Shown: positions 15,425 to 23,800 of the stretch, one piece after another
How the letters are laid out: the number at the start of each line of letters is the position of its first letter
How positions within the stretch are numbered: position 1 is the first letter of the stretch
From: Desulfovermiculus sp041686195
GTDB taxonomy: Bacteria > Desulfobacterota > Desulfovibrionia > Desulfovibrionales > Desulfothermaceae
Assembly: GCA_041686195.1 (NCBI GenBank)
Contig: JAWLEI010000022.1
Span: 1 to 34,705 of the forward strand
Length of the DNA: 34,705 bases
Direction of reading: 5' to 3'
Made by a program: the position numbers and the translations under genes
Notes under the pieces: model-generated
Seen by the model: only the letters and a program-made list of their open reading frames with translations
Told to the model about the DNA's origin: nothing
Database searches by the model: none

Positions 15425-15895
15425 TTATGAGATAAGGGCTGCATGCCTTTCCAGGAGGTGCCCGGTGACCAGGGCGGAAGGGCTTTCTGGAGCTGGTGGA
15501 TAGACAAGGTCTTGGCTGCGGACATAGATGAGTCCCTGACGAACGAACTCCAGGTGAGAAATGTCCGGATTGATTCCCGGGCAATACCCCTGAGCCATGC
15601 GCCAACTGCTCTCATCTTCCAGATTTCCCCGGAAGAAGGGCCAGGCCCGGCAGATGTCCGGTTTCAACGCATGCACTGTACATCCCTGGCTGGGCTGAAA
15701 GAAGATGCAGGATCCATCATCGCTGGAGGTTAAAATCGGCTTGGTGTTATCAAAAGCTCCATAGGCGTTCAGCAGTGCCTGTGGAGAGAGGGCCAGGCCG
15801 GCCGCCAGTCGGTTGATGTCTCTGCTTGAGAGCACGATCCCCCCCTGTCCCTGACAACACTGGCCGCACATGCGGCAAATAAAGGCGTCCGGCAT
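15425..15895 (-). CDS. YkgJ family cysteine-cluster protein (UPF0153)
   Basis: The 156-residue soluble protein has eight cysteines in the YkgJ pattern: C7-x2-C10-x2-C13-C14 near the start, then C63, C72, C82 and C105, with the marker ICRAWPF. The family is thought to bind Zn or an Fe-S cluster; its function is not established. AGGGAT lies about ten bases before the ATG. It is a single minus-strand gene, convergent with sufB and divergent from the M24 peptidase. The nearby Fe-S assembly genes are suggestive but prove no link. Confidence 0.85.
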   Translation of the reverse strand: MPDAFICRMCGQCCQGQGGIVLSSRDINRLAAGLALSPQALLNAYGAFDNTKPILTSSDDGSCIFFQPSQGCTVHALKPDICRAWPFFRGNLEDESSWRMAQGYCPGINPDISHLEFVRQGLIYVRSQDLVYPPAPESPSALVTGHLLERHAALIS

Positions 15896-15914
15896 GATAC
15901 TTCAAATCCCTGCT

Positions 15915-15943
15915 TTATGAGATTGAAAAACACACCATATACT
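15915..15943 (+). promoter_or_regulatory. Possible sigma-70 promoter for the M24 peptidase
   Basis: TATACT at 15938-15943 is a good -10 box, 45 bases before the start codon. The matching -35 position (15915-15920, TTATGA, 17-base spacer) is poor. The region is only 92 bases long and must also hold the start signals of the opposite gene. Confidence 0.3.
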
Positions 15944-15987
15944 TCACTTCGCGCCATTGAGCAAATCCAATCGGTTAAGGAGGACGC

Positions 15988-17211
15988 ATGGAAGCTATAG
16001 ATACTTTGCCCAGCTCGGAACTGGAAAATCGATGGTCCAAAGTCAGGGGTTATCTGGCTCAAGATCTCCCATCAACCCATGGAGTCATGGTCATGTCCAG
16101 GACCTTGATTTTCTGGCTGACCGGACATTGGGGGAATGGTCTGTTTTGGCTGCCTGTGGAAGGAGAGCCGGTGCTCATGCTGCGCAAAGGTCTGGAGCGG
16201 GCCAAGCTCGAATCTCCGGTTGAAACCATCCTCTCCTTTCGGTCTCCGGGTCAGATTCCCAAGCTTTTGGCCGAAGCAGGGCAGGGCCTGCCTGCAGTTG
16301 TGGGAATTGATATGGGCAATATCTCCTGGACCGCTGGTCAAGCTCTTACCTCCAGACTGGAGCATGTGGAGTTTTTGGCTGCGGATCAGATCCTGGCCAG
16401 GGCCAGAGCGGTGAAATCAGATTGGGAGCTGGCTACAATGCGTCTGGCCGGTGAGCGGCATAGTCAGGCCTTGAGCCGGAATGTTCTGGATAAAATAGCA
16501 CCCGGGATGAGCGAGCGGGATATCGCCAAGGTGGTGTGGAATGAAATGTACGACCTTGGACACCAGGGGCAGGTGCGGATGAATGGACCAGGAGAAGAGC
16601 TGTATCTGGGCGTTGTTGCCGCAGGGGACTCAGGCAATTACCCCACAGTGACCAACGGACCGGTTGGCTATCGAGGAGCGCACCCCGGAGTTCCCCAAAT
16701 GGGGTATGCCGGGCAGATCTGGCAAAAAAGCCACCCCCTGGTCGTGGATACAGTTTTCCAGTTGGAAGGCTATCACACGGACAAGACTCAGGTCTATTTT
16801 GCCGGTGCCAGAGGACAGTTGCCGGACAAGCTTCAAAATGCGCACGCTATGTGCCAGGAGATCCACGCCTGGCTGGTGGAGAACCTTCTGCCGGGAGCCA
16901 AGCCTTCTGAGCTCTATGCCCAGTGCCTGGAGATGGTCCATAAACAGGGATGGACAGATGGATTCATGGGCCTTGGACAGAACCAGGTTCCGTTTGTGGG
17001 GCATGGCATCGGAGTCTTTGTGGACGACTGGCCGGCTGTAGCCGGAAGATTCGATTCTCCATTGGAAGAAAACATGACTCTGGCCTTGGAACCCAAAATC
17101 GGAGTACCCGGGCTAGGTATGGTCGGAGTGGAAAACACCTGTCAGGTGACGGCAAAAGGCGGAGTGAGCCTGACCGGAGAAGCAGAAGATATCATCTGTG
17201 TGCCGGGCTAG
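15988..17211 (+). CDS. M24 family metallopeptidase (Xaa-Pro aminopeptidase-like)
   Basis: Cytoplasmic two-metal peptidase, probably removing an N-terminal residue ahead of proline. The 407-residue product has a creatinase-type N-terminal domain (about 1-140) and a pita-bread catalytic domain (about 145-400). All five metal ligands are visible: D254 (VVDTVF), D265 (HTDKTQ), H339 (VGHGIG), E368 (ALEPKI) and E382 (GVENTC). The start is fixed by a strong AAGGAGGA. The next gene, a cyclase-family hydrolase, begins 31 bases on, so the two are probably cotranscribed. Exact substrate unknown; creatinase-like or dipeptidase activity remains possible. Confidence 0.88.
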   Translation: MEAIDTLPSSELENRWSKVRGYLAQDLPSTHGVMVMSRTLIFWLTGHWGNGLFWLPVEGEPVLMLRKGLERAKLESPVETILSFRSPGQIPKLLAEAGQGLPAVVGIDMGNISWTAGQALTSRLEHVEFLAADQILARARAVKSDWELATMRLAGERHSQALSRNVLDKIAPGMSERDIAKVVWNEMYDLGHQGQVRMNGPGEELYLGVVAAGDSGNYPTVTNGPVGYRGAHPGVPQMGYAGQIWQKSHPLVVDTVFQLEGYHTDKTQVYFAGARGQLPDKLQNAHAMCQEIHAWLVENLLPGAKPSELYAQCLEMVHKQGWTDGFMGLGQNQVPFVGHGIGVFVDDWPAVAGRFDSPLEENMTLALEPKIGVPGLGMVGVENTCQVTAKGGVSLTGEAEDIICVPG

Positions 17212-17242
17212 TCCGGGCCAAAATTGTCAAAGGGGAAAATGA

Positions 17243-17890
17243 ATGGGCCAATGGATTGATCTTACCCACCCACTCTATGATAATATGCCGGTCTGGCCGG
17301 GAGATCAGCCGGTACAGATTGTGGATACCATGGTGGTGCAGGAAGATGGGTGTTCAGCCCAGCGCCTTCAGCTGGGAAATCACGTGGGGACGCATGTAGA
17401 TGCCCCTTCTCATTTTTTAGCCACCGGAGCAAGTGTCGATGCACTGCCTTTGCACTCCTTAATGGGATCGGCCAGGCTTGTTTCTGTGCCCAGGAAAGAG
17501 AAGGAGGTCATCACCCGGGAGGATCTGGAAGGGGTTTGGGGCCTGAACAGATCGAGCAAGCGCCTCATTCTGCACACTGGATGGGATGCACGTTTTTCTT
17601 CCCCCTCCTTTTATCAGGACTTTCCTGTCCTCACTCCAGAGGCTGCAGAATATCTGGCAGATCTTGGGCTCTTTCTCTTGGGGATGGATACCCCGTCCCC
17701 CAGTCCGATTGAAGATCCAGGGCAAAAAATTCACAAGACTTTGCTTGGAGCTGGAATAGTCATCATCGAGTCTCTGGCCAATCTTCGCGCCTTCCCCTGC
17801 GGGGAAATTGATGTCTGCGTCTTGCCCTTGCCTCTGTCTTCTGCGAGTGGAGCACCTTGCAGGGCCATTGGCAGGTCATGCGGACATTGA
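17243..17890 (+). CDS. Cyclase family protein (kynurenine formamidase-like hydrolase)
   Basis: Metal-dependent hydrolase of the cyclase / KynB fold. The 215-residue product has the family signature HVGTHVDAPSHF at 47-58 (metal ligands H47, H51, D53), an early DLTHPLYDNMPVWPGD, and DTPSPSPIEDPG with a later H and E in the usual spacing (IHKTLL, IIESLANL). The length matches kynurenine formamidase, but no tryptophan-breakdown genes are near, so an amide or ester substrate other than formylkynurenine is as likely. AAAGGGGAAA precedes the ATG. An overlapping ATG four bases upstream is out of frame. Confidence 0.88.
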   Translation: MGQWIDLTHPLYDNMPVWPGDQPVQIVDTMVVQEDGCSAQRLQLGNHVGTHVDAPSHFLATGASVDALPLHSLMGSARLVSVPRKEKEVITREDLEGVWGLNRSSKRLILHTGWDARFSSPSFYQDFPVLTPEAAEYLADLGLFLLGMDTPSPSPIEDPGQKIHKTLLGAGIVIIESLANLRAFPCGEIDVCVLPLPLSSASGAPCRAIGRSCGH

Positions 17891-17946
17891 TTTTTCCCCC
17901 TCAAGCCTGGGTTCTTAAAAGGTAAATGGACATGTTGGGAGGACTT

Positions 17947-18219
17947 ATGTCGTATAAAAAGCTGCTGATCATGAAAGCTGTGGGCAAGGTGGCAGCCACT
18001 TATGGGGACAAGTGGGGGAGACTGGCCGGAGACAAGGCTGTGCACAGACTGAGCCGTATGGCTGTCAACCGGGGATATCTGCAAAAGACCCATGATCTGC
18101 AGTCGCTGACTGATGAAGTCAAGACCATGCACCGGGAAGGAAAGTTAAGTCCGCAGGAATGGGCCAGGGTGAAAAAACTCCTGGCCCAGGCCTGGCAAAA
18201 CCGAAAGAAAAACCGCTAA
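17947..18219 (+). CDS. Unrecognised small basic protein, 90 residues
   Basis: Begins MSYKKLLIMKAVGKVAATYGDKWG behind a strong GGAGGAC at the right distance, so it is probably translated. It is basic (many K and R), with predicted helices, no cysteine, no signal peptide and no clear membrane segment. The C-terminal half (LSPQEWARVKKLLAQAWQNR) resembles a short-helix motif seen in SHOCT-like tails, but I do not recognise the family. It lies 56 bases after the cyclase gene on the same strand and converges on the STAS gene. Function unknown. Confidence 0.65.
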   Translation: MSYKKLLIMKAVGKVAATYGDKWGRLAGDKAVHRLSRMAVNRGYLQKTHDLQSLTDEVKTMHREGKLSPQEWARVKKLLAQAWQNRKKNR

Positions 18220-18260
18220 AAAAGTGAATTGAGCGGTTCAATCTTTGTCCGAATGACGAC

Positions 18261-18611
18261 TCACTCGGCTTTTTTGGTCCCCAAGGCGGCTACGGCTTCC
18301 TCCTGGGTCTCAAATATATTGAAAATCCTGTTCATCCTGGTCAGACGGAACAGGCTCATAACAGGTTCATTTACCCCGCATATGGCCAGGTCCCCTTCTT
18401 CGCCCAAGTGTTTCAGGGCCGAGATGATCGCTCCCAGCCCGGAACTGTCGATAAAGTCCACTTTTGTCAAATCCAAAACGATTCGCCTGTGGCCTTGTTC
18501 AATCTTCCCAAGGATATTATCCCGGAAGCTTCCAGCTGAGGAGGCATCAATCTGATCGGCCAGGACAAAGGCAACCAACACCCCGTTGTGTTCAGCGAAT
18601 TCTACATTCAC
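18261..18611 (-). CDS. STAS-domain protein (anti-sigma factor antagonist type)
   Basis: The 116-residue single-domain protein has the STAS pattern: VEFAEHNGVLVAFVLADQIDASS near the start, then VDFIDSSGLGAIISALKH, where the first serine of DSSGLG (S56) is the usual phosphorylation site of SpoIIAA/RsbV proteins. It would bind an anti-sigma factor or a similar kinase, and none is in the window. The GTG at 18611 was chosen because GGGAG lies eight bases upstream; a TTG at 18632 is the alternative. It starts 31 bases after glgP on the same strand, so the two are probably cotranscribed. Confidence 0.85.
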   Translation of the reverse strand: MNVEFAEHNGVLVAFVLADQIDASSAGSFRDNILGKIEQGHRRIVLDLTKVDFIDSSGLGAIISALKHLGEEGDLAICGVNEPVMSLFRLTRMNRIFNIFETQEEAVAALGTKKAE

Positions 18612-18641
18612 GCCATGTACTCCCTGTGACAAGTTTTGCTT

Positions 18642-21098
18642 TTACATCTGCGGCGGAACCGGTCGAAGGTCCCAGATATCGCGAGCATAATCACTTACAG
18701 TCCGGTCGCTGGAAAACTTACCGATCCTGGCTATGTTCAAGATAGCCTTGGCTGCCCATTTCTTGCTATCTGTGAACTCATGAGTCATTTGCTGCCTGGT
18801 CTGAATGTAGGATTCAAAATCAGCCAGGTGAAAGTACTGATCATTACTGTCCATCAGATAGGGGATCAGCCATTGAAATAACCCCGGATCGTGCGGACAG
18901 AACCGATCTGAACTCAAGGCGCCCAGGACACGTTGCAGATTGGGGTCCTGCTCATAGACCCGGTGAGGATTGTAGGTTCTTTTTTGCTGGTACTCAGCTA
19001 TTTGTGAACTGGTCAGCCCAAAGATATAGATATTGTCATCTCCCACCTCTTCCCGGATCTCAATATTGGCCCCATCCAGGGTGCCCAGGGTCAAGGCCCC
19101 GTTGAGGGCGAACTTCATGTTTCCTGTTCCTGAGGCCTCCTTGCCGGCAGTGGATATCTGTTCACTGACATTGGCAGCCGGGATGATCTTTTCAGCCACC
19201 GAGACTCGATAGTCAGGCACAAAAACCAGCTTGATCATGTCCTTGACCCTGGGGTCGGTGTTGATGATCTGGCCTACGGAGTTGATAAGCTTGATCAGGC
19301 GCTTGGCTACCGTATACCCGGGAGCGGCCTTGCCGGCAAAAATGAAGGTCTTGGGAACTTGGGGAAAGATGCCGTCATCCACAATTTGCAGATATTCATG
19401 GACAATGGACATAAGAAAAAGCAGCTGCCGTTTGTATTCGTGGATGCGCTTGGCATGGATGTCAAACATGGCGTCCGGGACCGCTTCCACCCAGGCCGTC
19501 TCCGAAATCAAGGCGCAGAGGCGCTGCTTGTTTTTCCTCTTGATGTCCAAAAAGGCGTCCTGAAATCCGGTATCCTGGCTCAAGGGTTCCAACTCCCGGA
19601 GGTGATCCAGATCAGTGACCCATTTCCAGCCGATGGTTTGGGTTATGAGTTCAGCCAGTTCCGGGTTGGCTTTGAGCAGCCATCTTCGCTGAGTGATTCC
19701 GTTTGTTTTACTGGAAAATCTTTCCGGCCAGAGCTCATAAAAATCGGAGACAACCGAGTTCTTTAAGAGTTCAGTATGCAAGGCTGAGACGCCATTGGTG
19801 GCGTGGGAACCGGCAATGGCCAAGTGGGCCATGCGCACCAGACGATCCGGTGTTTCCTGAATAAGAGACATGCGGCTTTTGCGATGCGGATTCCCTGGCC
19901 ACTTGGCTTCCACCTCAGCCAGGAAGAATGCGTTGATGTCATAGATAATCTGCATGTGCCGCGGCAGTATCTGCTCCAGAAGATCCACTGGCCAGGTCTC
20001 CAGGGCTTCAGGCAGGAGGGTATGGTTGGTATAGCCCAAGGTTTGCCTGGTCAGATCAAATGCCTGATGCCAGTTAATGGCATACTCATCGACCAGGATG
20101 CGCATGAGCTCAGCCACAGCCAGGGCCGGATGAGTGTCATTGAGCTGAATGGCCACCTTGCCTGGCAGCGCTTCGAAGTCATCATGTTTGGTCAAGTAGT
20201 GGCGAATGATGTCCCGCAGCGAACAGGCCACCAGAAAATATTCCTGCAGCAGTCGAAGTTCCTTACCTTCCCGGAAAGTGTCTGACGGATAGAGGATCTT
20301 GGAGATCTTTTCCGATTCGATCTTTTGCTCCAAGGCCCGGAAGTAATCGCCGGCATTAAAGATAGATATGTCAAACTCAGTGGACGGCCGGGCGGCGAAC
20401 AGACGCAGATAGTTGACTGTCTGTCCGCCAAAACCCACAATCGGGATGTCATACGGTACACCGACAATGACATTCCAGTCCAGCCACATGGGATGTTTTT
20501 GCCCGGTATGGTCAATAAATTCTTCGATTCGGCCGTAGACCGGTATGTAGCAGGCTTGATCCGGTCTGGGAAGCTCCAGAGGTGTCCATTCATCCAGCCA
20601 ATGATCCGGCTTCTCCTTTTGCCATCCATTGTCAAAGATCTGTTTGAATAATCCAAACTCATAGTGGATGCCGTAGCCAAAACCGGGCATGTGCATGGTG
20701 GCCATGGAATCGATAAAACAGGCTGCCAGGCGCCCCAGTCCGCCATTGCCCAGGCCGGCATCAACCTCCTGTTCCCGCACTTCATCCAGGTCTACACCCA
20801 GGTTGGTCAAGGCTTCCTGGCAGGCCTCGAACATTCCCAGATTGATCAGATTATTGCCCAGGGACCGTCCTATAAGAAACTCCATAGACAGATAGTAGAG
20901 TCGCTTGGCATCTGCCTGCAGATAGCGGTCTTCAGTCTCCAGCATGCGCTCCAGCATGCGGTCTCTTAAGGCGTAGCTCAAAGCCAGATAATAGTCCCTT
21001 TCCGTGCATTCCTGTTTCCGTTTGCCCAAGGAAAGCCTGGCGTGGCGTATAATGTCTCTTTCCAGAGTTGGTGGATCGCAACCGAGTTCTCGCAGCAT
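18642..21098 (-). CDS. glgP: Glycogen / maltodextrin phosphorylase
   Basis: Splits alpha-1,4-glucan ends with phosphate to give glucose-1-phosphate, using PLP. The 818-residue product has the normal length of the E. coli GlgP/MalP type. Landmarks are LYYLSMEFLIGRSLGNNL, DAGLGNGGLGRLAACF, IQLNDTHPALAVAELMR, AIAGSHATNGVSALH, HEYKRQLL and the PLP-site segment EASGTGNMKF with K662. The ATG at 21098 begins MLRELGCDPPTLE; a TTG at 21110 is possible, and neither has a clear ribosome site. No other glycogen gene is in the window. The STAS gene follows directly. Confidence 0.95.
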   Translation of the reverse strand: MLRELGCDPPTLERDIIRHARLSLGKRKQECTERDYYLALSYALRDRMLERMLETEDRYLQADAKRLYYLSMEFLIGRSLGNNLINLGMFEACQEALTNLGVDLDEVREQEVDAGLGNGGLGRLAACFIDSMATMHMPGFGYGIHYEFGLFKQIFDNGWQKEKPDHWLDEWTPLELPRPDQACYIPVYGRIEEFIDHTGQKHPMWLDWNVIVGVPYDIPIVGFGGQTVNYLRLFAARPSTEFDISIFNAGDYFRALEQKIESEKISKILYPSDTFREGKELRLLQEYFLVACSLRDIIRHYLTKHDDFEALPGKVAIQLNDTHPALAVAELMRILVDEYAINWHQAFDLTRQTLGYTNHTLLPEALETWPVDLLEQILPRHMQIIYDINAFFLAEVEAKWPGNPHRKSRMSLIQETPDRLVRMAHLAIAGSHATNGVSALHTELLKNSVVSDFYELWPERFSSKTNGITQRRWLLKANPELAELITQTIGWKWVTDLDHLRELEPLSQDTGFQDAFLDIKRKNKQRLCALISETAWVEAVPDAMFDIHAKRIHEYKRQLLFLMSIVHEYLQIVDDGIFPQVPKTFIFAGKAAPGYTVAKRLIKLINSVGQIINTDPRVKDMIKLVFVPDYRVSVAEKIIPAANVSEQISTAGKEASGTGNMKFALNGALTLGTLDGANIEIREEVGDDNIYIFGLTSSQIAEYQQKRTYNPHRVYEQDPNLQRVLGALSSDRFCPHDPGLFQWLIPYLMDSNDQYFHLADFESYIQTRQQMTHEFTDSKKWAAKAILNIARIGKFSSDRTVSDYARDIWDLRPVPPQM

Positions 21099-21112
21099 AG
21101 TATATCTCAAGG

Positions 21113-21122
21113 TAAACGTTTA
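21113..21122. promoter_or_regulatory. Palindrome TAAACGTTTA upstream of glgP
   Basis: A perfect 10-base palindrome 14 bases before the glgP start; CACGTTTATAT (21156-21166) repeats its half. The centred CG with flanking A/T matches the layout of LacI/GalR-family operators, which often control sugar-polymer genes. No such regulator is in the window. TATATA-like boxes lie between the two sites on the minus strand. The assignment is by pattern only. Confidence 0.3.
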
Positions 21123-21280
21123 TGAAGGGAGAGTATGAAATCTGTAATGTATGGTCACGTTTATATATATCAGGTAAAGATTTCAAGTATCAAGCTGAAC
21201 TGAATGATCAAGTACAAAATATCTGGTCAAATCAAAAATTGCTCCCAGATCTTGGACTGCCATATGCAAATCGTCAAGCT

Positions 21281-21308
21281 CAAAAACCTGATCAGGAACG
21301 ATCAGGTT
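21281..21308 (-). terminator. Rho-independent terminator of the efflux / acyl-CoA synthetase operon
   Basis: Read on the minus strand: AACCTGATC-gttcct-GATCAGGTT, a perfect 9-bp stem, continuing into TTTT. It begins 23 bases after the stop codon of the acyl-CoA synthetase gene. Confidence 0.8.
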
Positions 21309-21330
21309 CAGGGAGATTCTCAAGTGCAAA

Positions 21331-23229
21331 CTATTTGAGCAATCTATTGATAATTTCTTTGTATTTTTGTTCAATAACATGGCGCTTTTTTTTCAAGGTG
21401 TTGGTCAATTCCTCCCCCAACTTCAAATCATGGCGCAAGAAGTGGATGGACTGCAGTTTTTCATACGGCTTGAAACCGGTTTTGGCGTTCAAGAGCTTGT
21501 TGATTTCTTGCTTTACCCGCTCCAGGAACTGCCGGTCCTCCAGCATTTGTTCAGGGTCTGCCTCGGGCTGGTTCAGCTCTTCGGCCACAAATTCGCGCAT
21601 TTTTTCCAGGTCCGGTACAATGAGCGCACCGAGTCCCTTCTTGTCCTGGCCAACCAGGACCGCATCCTGGACAAAGGGAAAGCGGGTGATGGTCGATTCA
21701 ATATTGGTGGGATCTATGTTCTCGCCACTGGAGAGGACAATGATTTCCTTGGCCCGACCGGTGATAACCAATTCGCCGCTGACGGTTTTTTTGCCTAAGT
21801 CCCCGCTGCGGAAAAAGCCGTCCGGGGTAAAGGCCCGGGCATTGGCGTCCGGATTTTTAAAGTAGCCGGAAAATACCTGCGGACCCCGAATTTGGATCTC
21901 GCCTTCCCGGCCTGTGGGCACTTCATGATCCTTATCATCTGCAATCCGTATCTCTGTGTGAGGGAAGGGAGGGCCAATTGTTCCGAAGATATGACAGTCC
22001 AGACCCCGGCCGGCTATGCCCGGGGAACATTCGGTCATGCCATAGGCATTGACGATGCGAATTCCCAGGGCATCGATCCATTCATCCAAATACGGGGGAA
22101 GGCTCCCGCCGCCACTGATAGCCAGGCGCAGTCGCCCGCCGAATTTTTCCTGGACCATGGACAGTTTTTTCCTGGCCACCAGATAGAGAGGGGCCAGCAA
22201 GCTCAGTTTGATGCCAGCCCAAATCTTTTGGCCCAGATTATGGATACGATTTTGAACCTCAAAGCGGGGCAGCTGATTGAAAAGTATACGTTTATTATAC
22301 CTGAAAGCGGCGGCAATATCTCCAAGGCGGGCAAAGAGCCTGGCCTTGCCCGGGCTCTCTTTTTTCAAAGTTGAATTGACTCTGCTGTACAGGGCTTCCC
22401 ACACCCTGGGCACTGTTGCTACCACTGTGGGCCGGTATCTGGCCAGGTCGGCGGCAAAGGTGCGTACCGAGGAGTAGACGATGCAACACCCGTAGGCCAG
22501 GGCGATATATTCGGCCGTACGTTCAAAGATATGCCAGGAAGGCAGGATGGACAGCCAACGGTCTTCACTGCTCAAAGCGATCAGGGAGGGCAGGTTTTGT
22601 ACGTTGTGCATGATGTTGGCATGGGTGAGCATGACTCCTTTAGGCAGGCCGGTGGTCCCGGAAGTATAGATGATGGTTACCAGATCCTCCGGTTTCAAGG
22701 CCCGGCCCTGGGCCAGCACGTTGCGTACATCAGCTGAGGTGATCCTCCGGTCGGCCAGGAGCTGAGTGTAAGCTAATGCAGGGGAGGGCAAGGACTGGTG
22801 CTGATCATCGTCTATAACAAAGACTCCATGCAATTCCCGTTGGCTGATGAGCTCGGCGTGCACAGCGGCCAACCGGGAGGTCTCCACAATGAGATAGGAG
22901 CACTCTGAATGGTCCAGGATGTATTCCAACTCCTGGCTCGGGGTATCACTGCCCCTGGGGACGCTGACCGCTCCCAGGGAGATAAGGGCCAGATCGGTGA
23001 CCATCCACGCATAACGGTTGTCAGAGAGCAAAAATACCTTGCTCCCCTTGCCCATGCCATGCTCCCGAAAGGCTTTGACCAACAGGAGGACATCTTCAAA
23101 CAGTTTTTGATAGCTGACGCGGAATTCATTCTTGCCGGCCCGATAGATGAAGGCAGTTTGCGCTTTGTGTCGTTTATAGGACAGGAGAAAGGCGTTGAAA
23201 AGGGTGATTTGGTTTTTTTTATCTGACAT
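21331..23229 (-). CDS. Long-chain fatty acyl-CoA synthetase (AMP-forming)
   Basis: Activates fatty acids to acyl-CoA via acyl-AMP. The 632-residue product is an ANL-superfamily enzyme of the FadD15 / long-chain (AMP-forming) type. It has the P-loop-like YTSGTTGLPKG at 188-198, LPSWHIFERTAEY, NAYGMTECSPGI, DGFFRSGDLG, and the lysine-bearing C-terminal domain. The insert before NAYGMTE is typical of the long-chain group. The ATG at 23229 (MSDKKNQITLF) was chosen; the frame runs 84 bases further up into unlikely sequence. The gene starts 52 bases after the small PG0541-like gene and ends before a terminator. It may act in membrane lipid recycling; the substrate is unproved. Confidence 0.9.
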   Translation of the reverse strand: MSDKKNQITLFNAFLLSYKRHKAQTAFIYRAGKNEFRVSYQKLFEDVLLLVKAFREHGMGKGSKVFLLSDNRYAWMVTDLALISLGAVSVPRGSDTPSQELEYILDHSECSYLIVETSRLAAVHAELISQRELHGVFVIDDDQHQSLPSPALAYTQLLADRRITSADVRNVLAQGRALKPEDLVTIIYTSGTTGLPKGVMLTHANIMHNVQNLPSLIALSSEDRWLSILPSWHIFERTAEYIALAYGCCIVYSSVRTFAADLARYRPTVVATVPRVWEALYSRVNSTLKKESPGKARLFARLGDIAAAFRYNKRILFNQLPRFEVQNRIHNLGQKIWAGIKLSLLAPLYLVARKKLSMVQEKFGGRLRLAISGGGSLPPYLDEWIDALGIRIVNAYGMTECSPGIAGRGLDCHIFGTIGPPFPHTEIRIADDKDHEVPTGREGEIQIRGPQVFSGYFKNPDANARAFTPDGFFRSGDLGKKTVSGELVITGRAKEIIVLSSGENIDPTNIESTITRFPFVQDAVLVGQDKKGLGALIVPDLEKMREFVAEELNQPEADPEQMLEDRQFLERVKQEINKLLNAKTGFKPYEKLQSIHFLRHDLKLGEELTNTLKKKRHVIEQKYKEIINRLLK

Positions 23230-23281
23230 CAAGTGACTCAATTGTGATGTGTCATAAAGTTGAAAATCATAATGGTACAAT

Positions 23282-23575
23282 CTATTCCAGGCGTTGCTCA
23301 ATGGGCACAACAAAGGCCTGCAGGTGGCGGTGGGAATCTTTGGCCTGTTTGAAGCTTTGCAGATCGTTCATAATAGGCTGAAGGTATTTTTCATCAACCA
23401 GGGCCTGAACCACAGAGGAGTTTCCCGGGAAAACCTGGGTGCCAAAGTGCTTGCCATCAATGTCCTTGCTTTCCAGCATGGGGTGGCGGATGAAATCCTG
23501 GACTTCATGCCGATCCAGAATCTCCTCAATATCATCTGAATATTCAAAATGAAAGCTGATGAATAAGAGCTTCAT
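23282..23575 (-). CDS. PG0541-like transporter-associated small protein
   Basis: The 97-residue protein begins MKLLFISFHFEYSDDIEEIL after GGAAG. It is short, soluble and ferredoxin/P-II-like in alternating strand and helix pattern. It resembles PG0541 family transporter-associated proteins, which sit next to RND efflux genes, and here it lies directly downstream of such a permease. No P-II uridylylation loop is visible. I infer a regulatory or adaptor role for the efflux pump. The open frame continues 153 bases upstream but without a ribosome site. Family assignment is by resemblance from memory. Confidence 0.55.
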   Translation of the reverse strand: MKLLFISFHFEYSDDIEEILDRHEVQDFIRHPMLESKDIDGKHFGTQVFPGNSSVVQALVDEKYLQPIMNDLQSFKQAKDSHRHLQAFVVPIEQRLE

Positions 23576-23800
23576 GGTCTGTCTTCCTTTGAAAAAAAAG
23601 AGTGCTCCATCATTTCTTTTTTGTCGCATCGCAGAGATAATCGGTTCTTTCTCTGGTTCCCCTCCCTGCGGCCGCTTTGGGCCGGAGGGAGGGGCCAGGG
23701 GAGGGTTCTTCTTTGCAACGTGTAACATGAGACACGATAATAGGGGGCTGAATGCTTACGTCCCGCCAGCAACCGGGGCCTAAGAAACAAGAATTCCTCC
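23576..23800 (-). other. 225-base spacer with a polypurine/polypyrimidine hairpin
   Basis: Between the RND permease and the small PG0541-like gene. CCCCTCCC (23659-23666) and GGGAGGGG (23687-23694) form an 8-bp stem, with GGCC/GGCC inside. No T-run follows on the minus strand, so it is not a classical terminator; it may pause transcription or stabilise the 3' end of the permease message. Confidence 0.5.
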
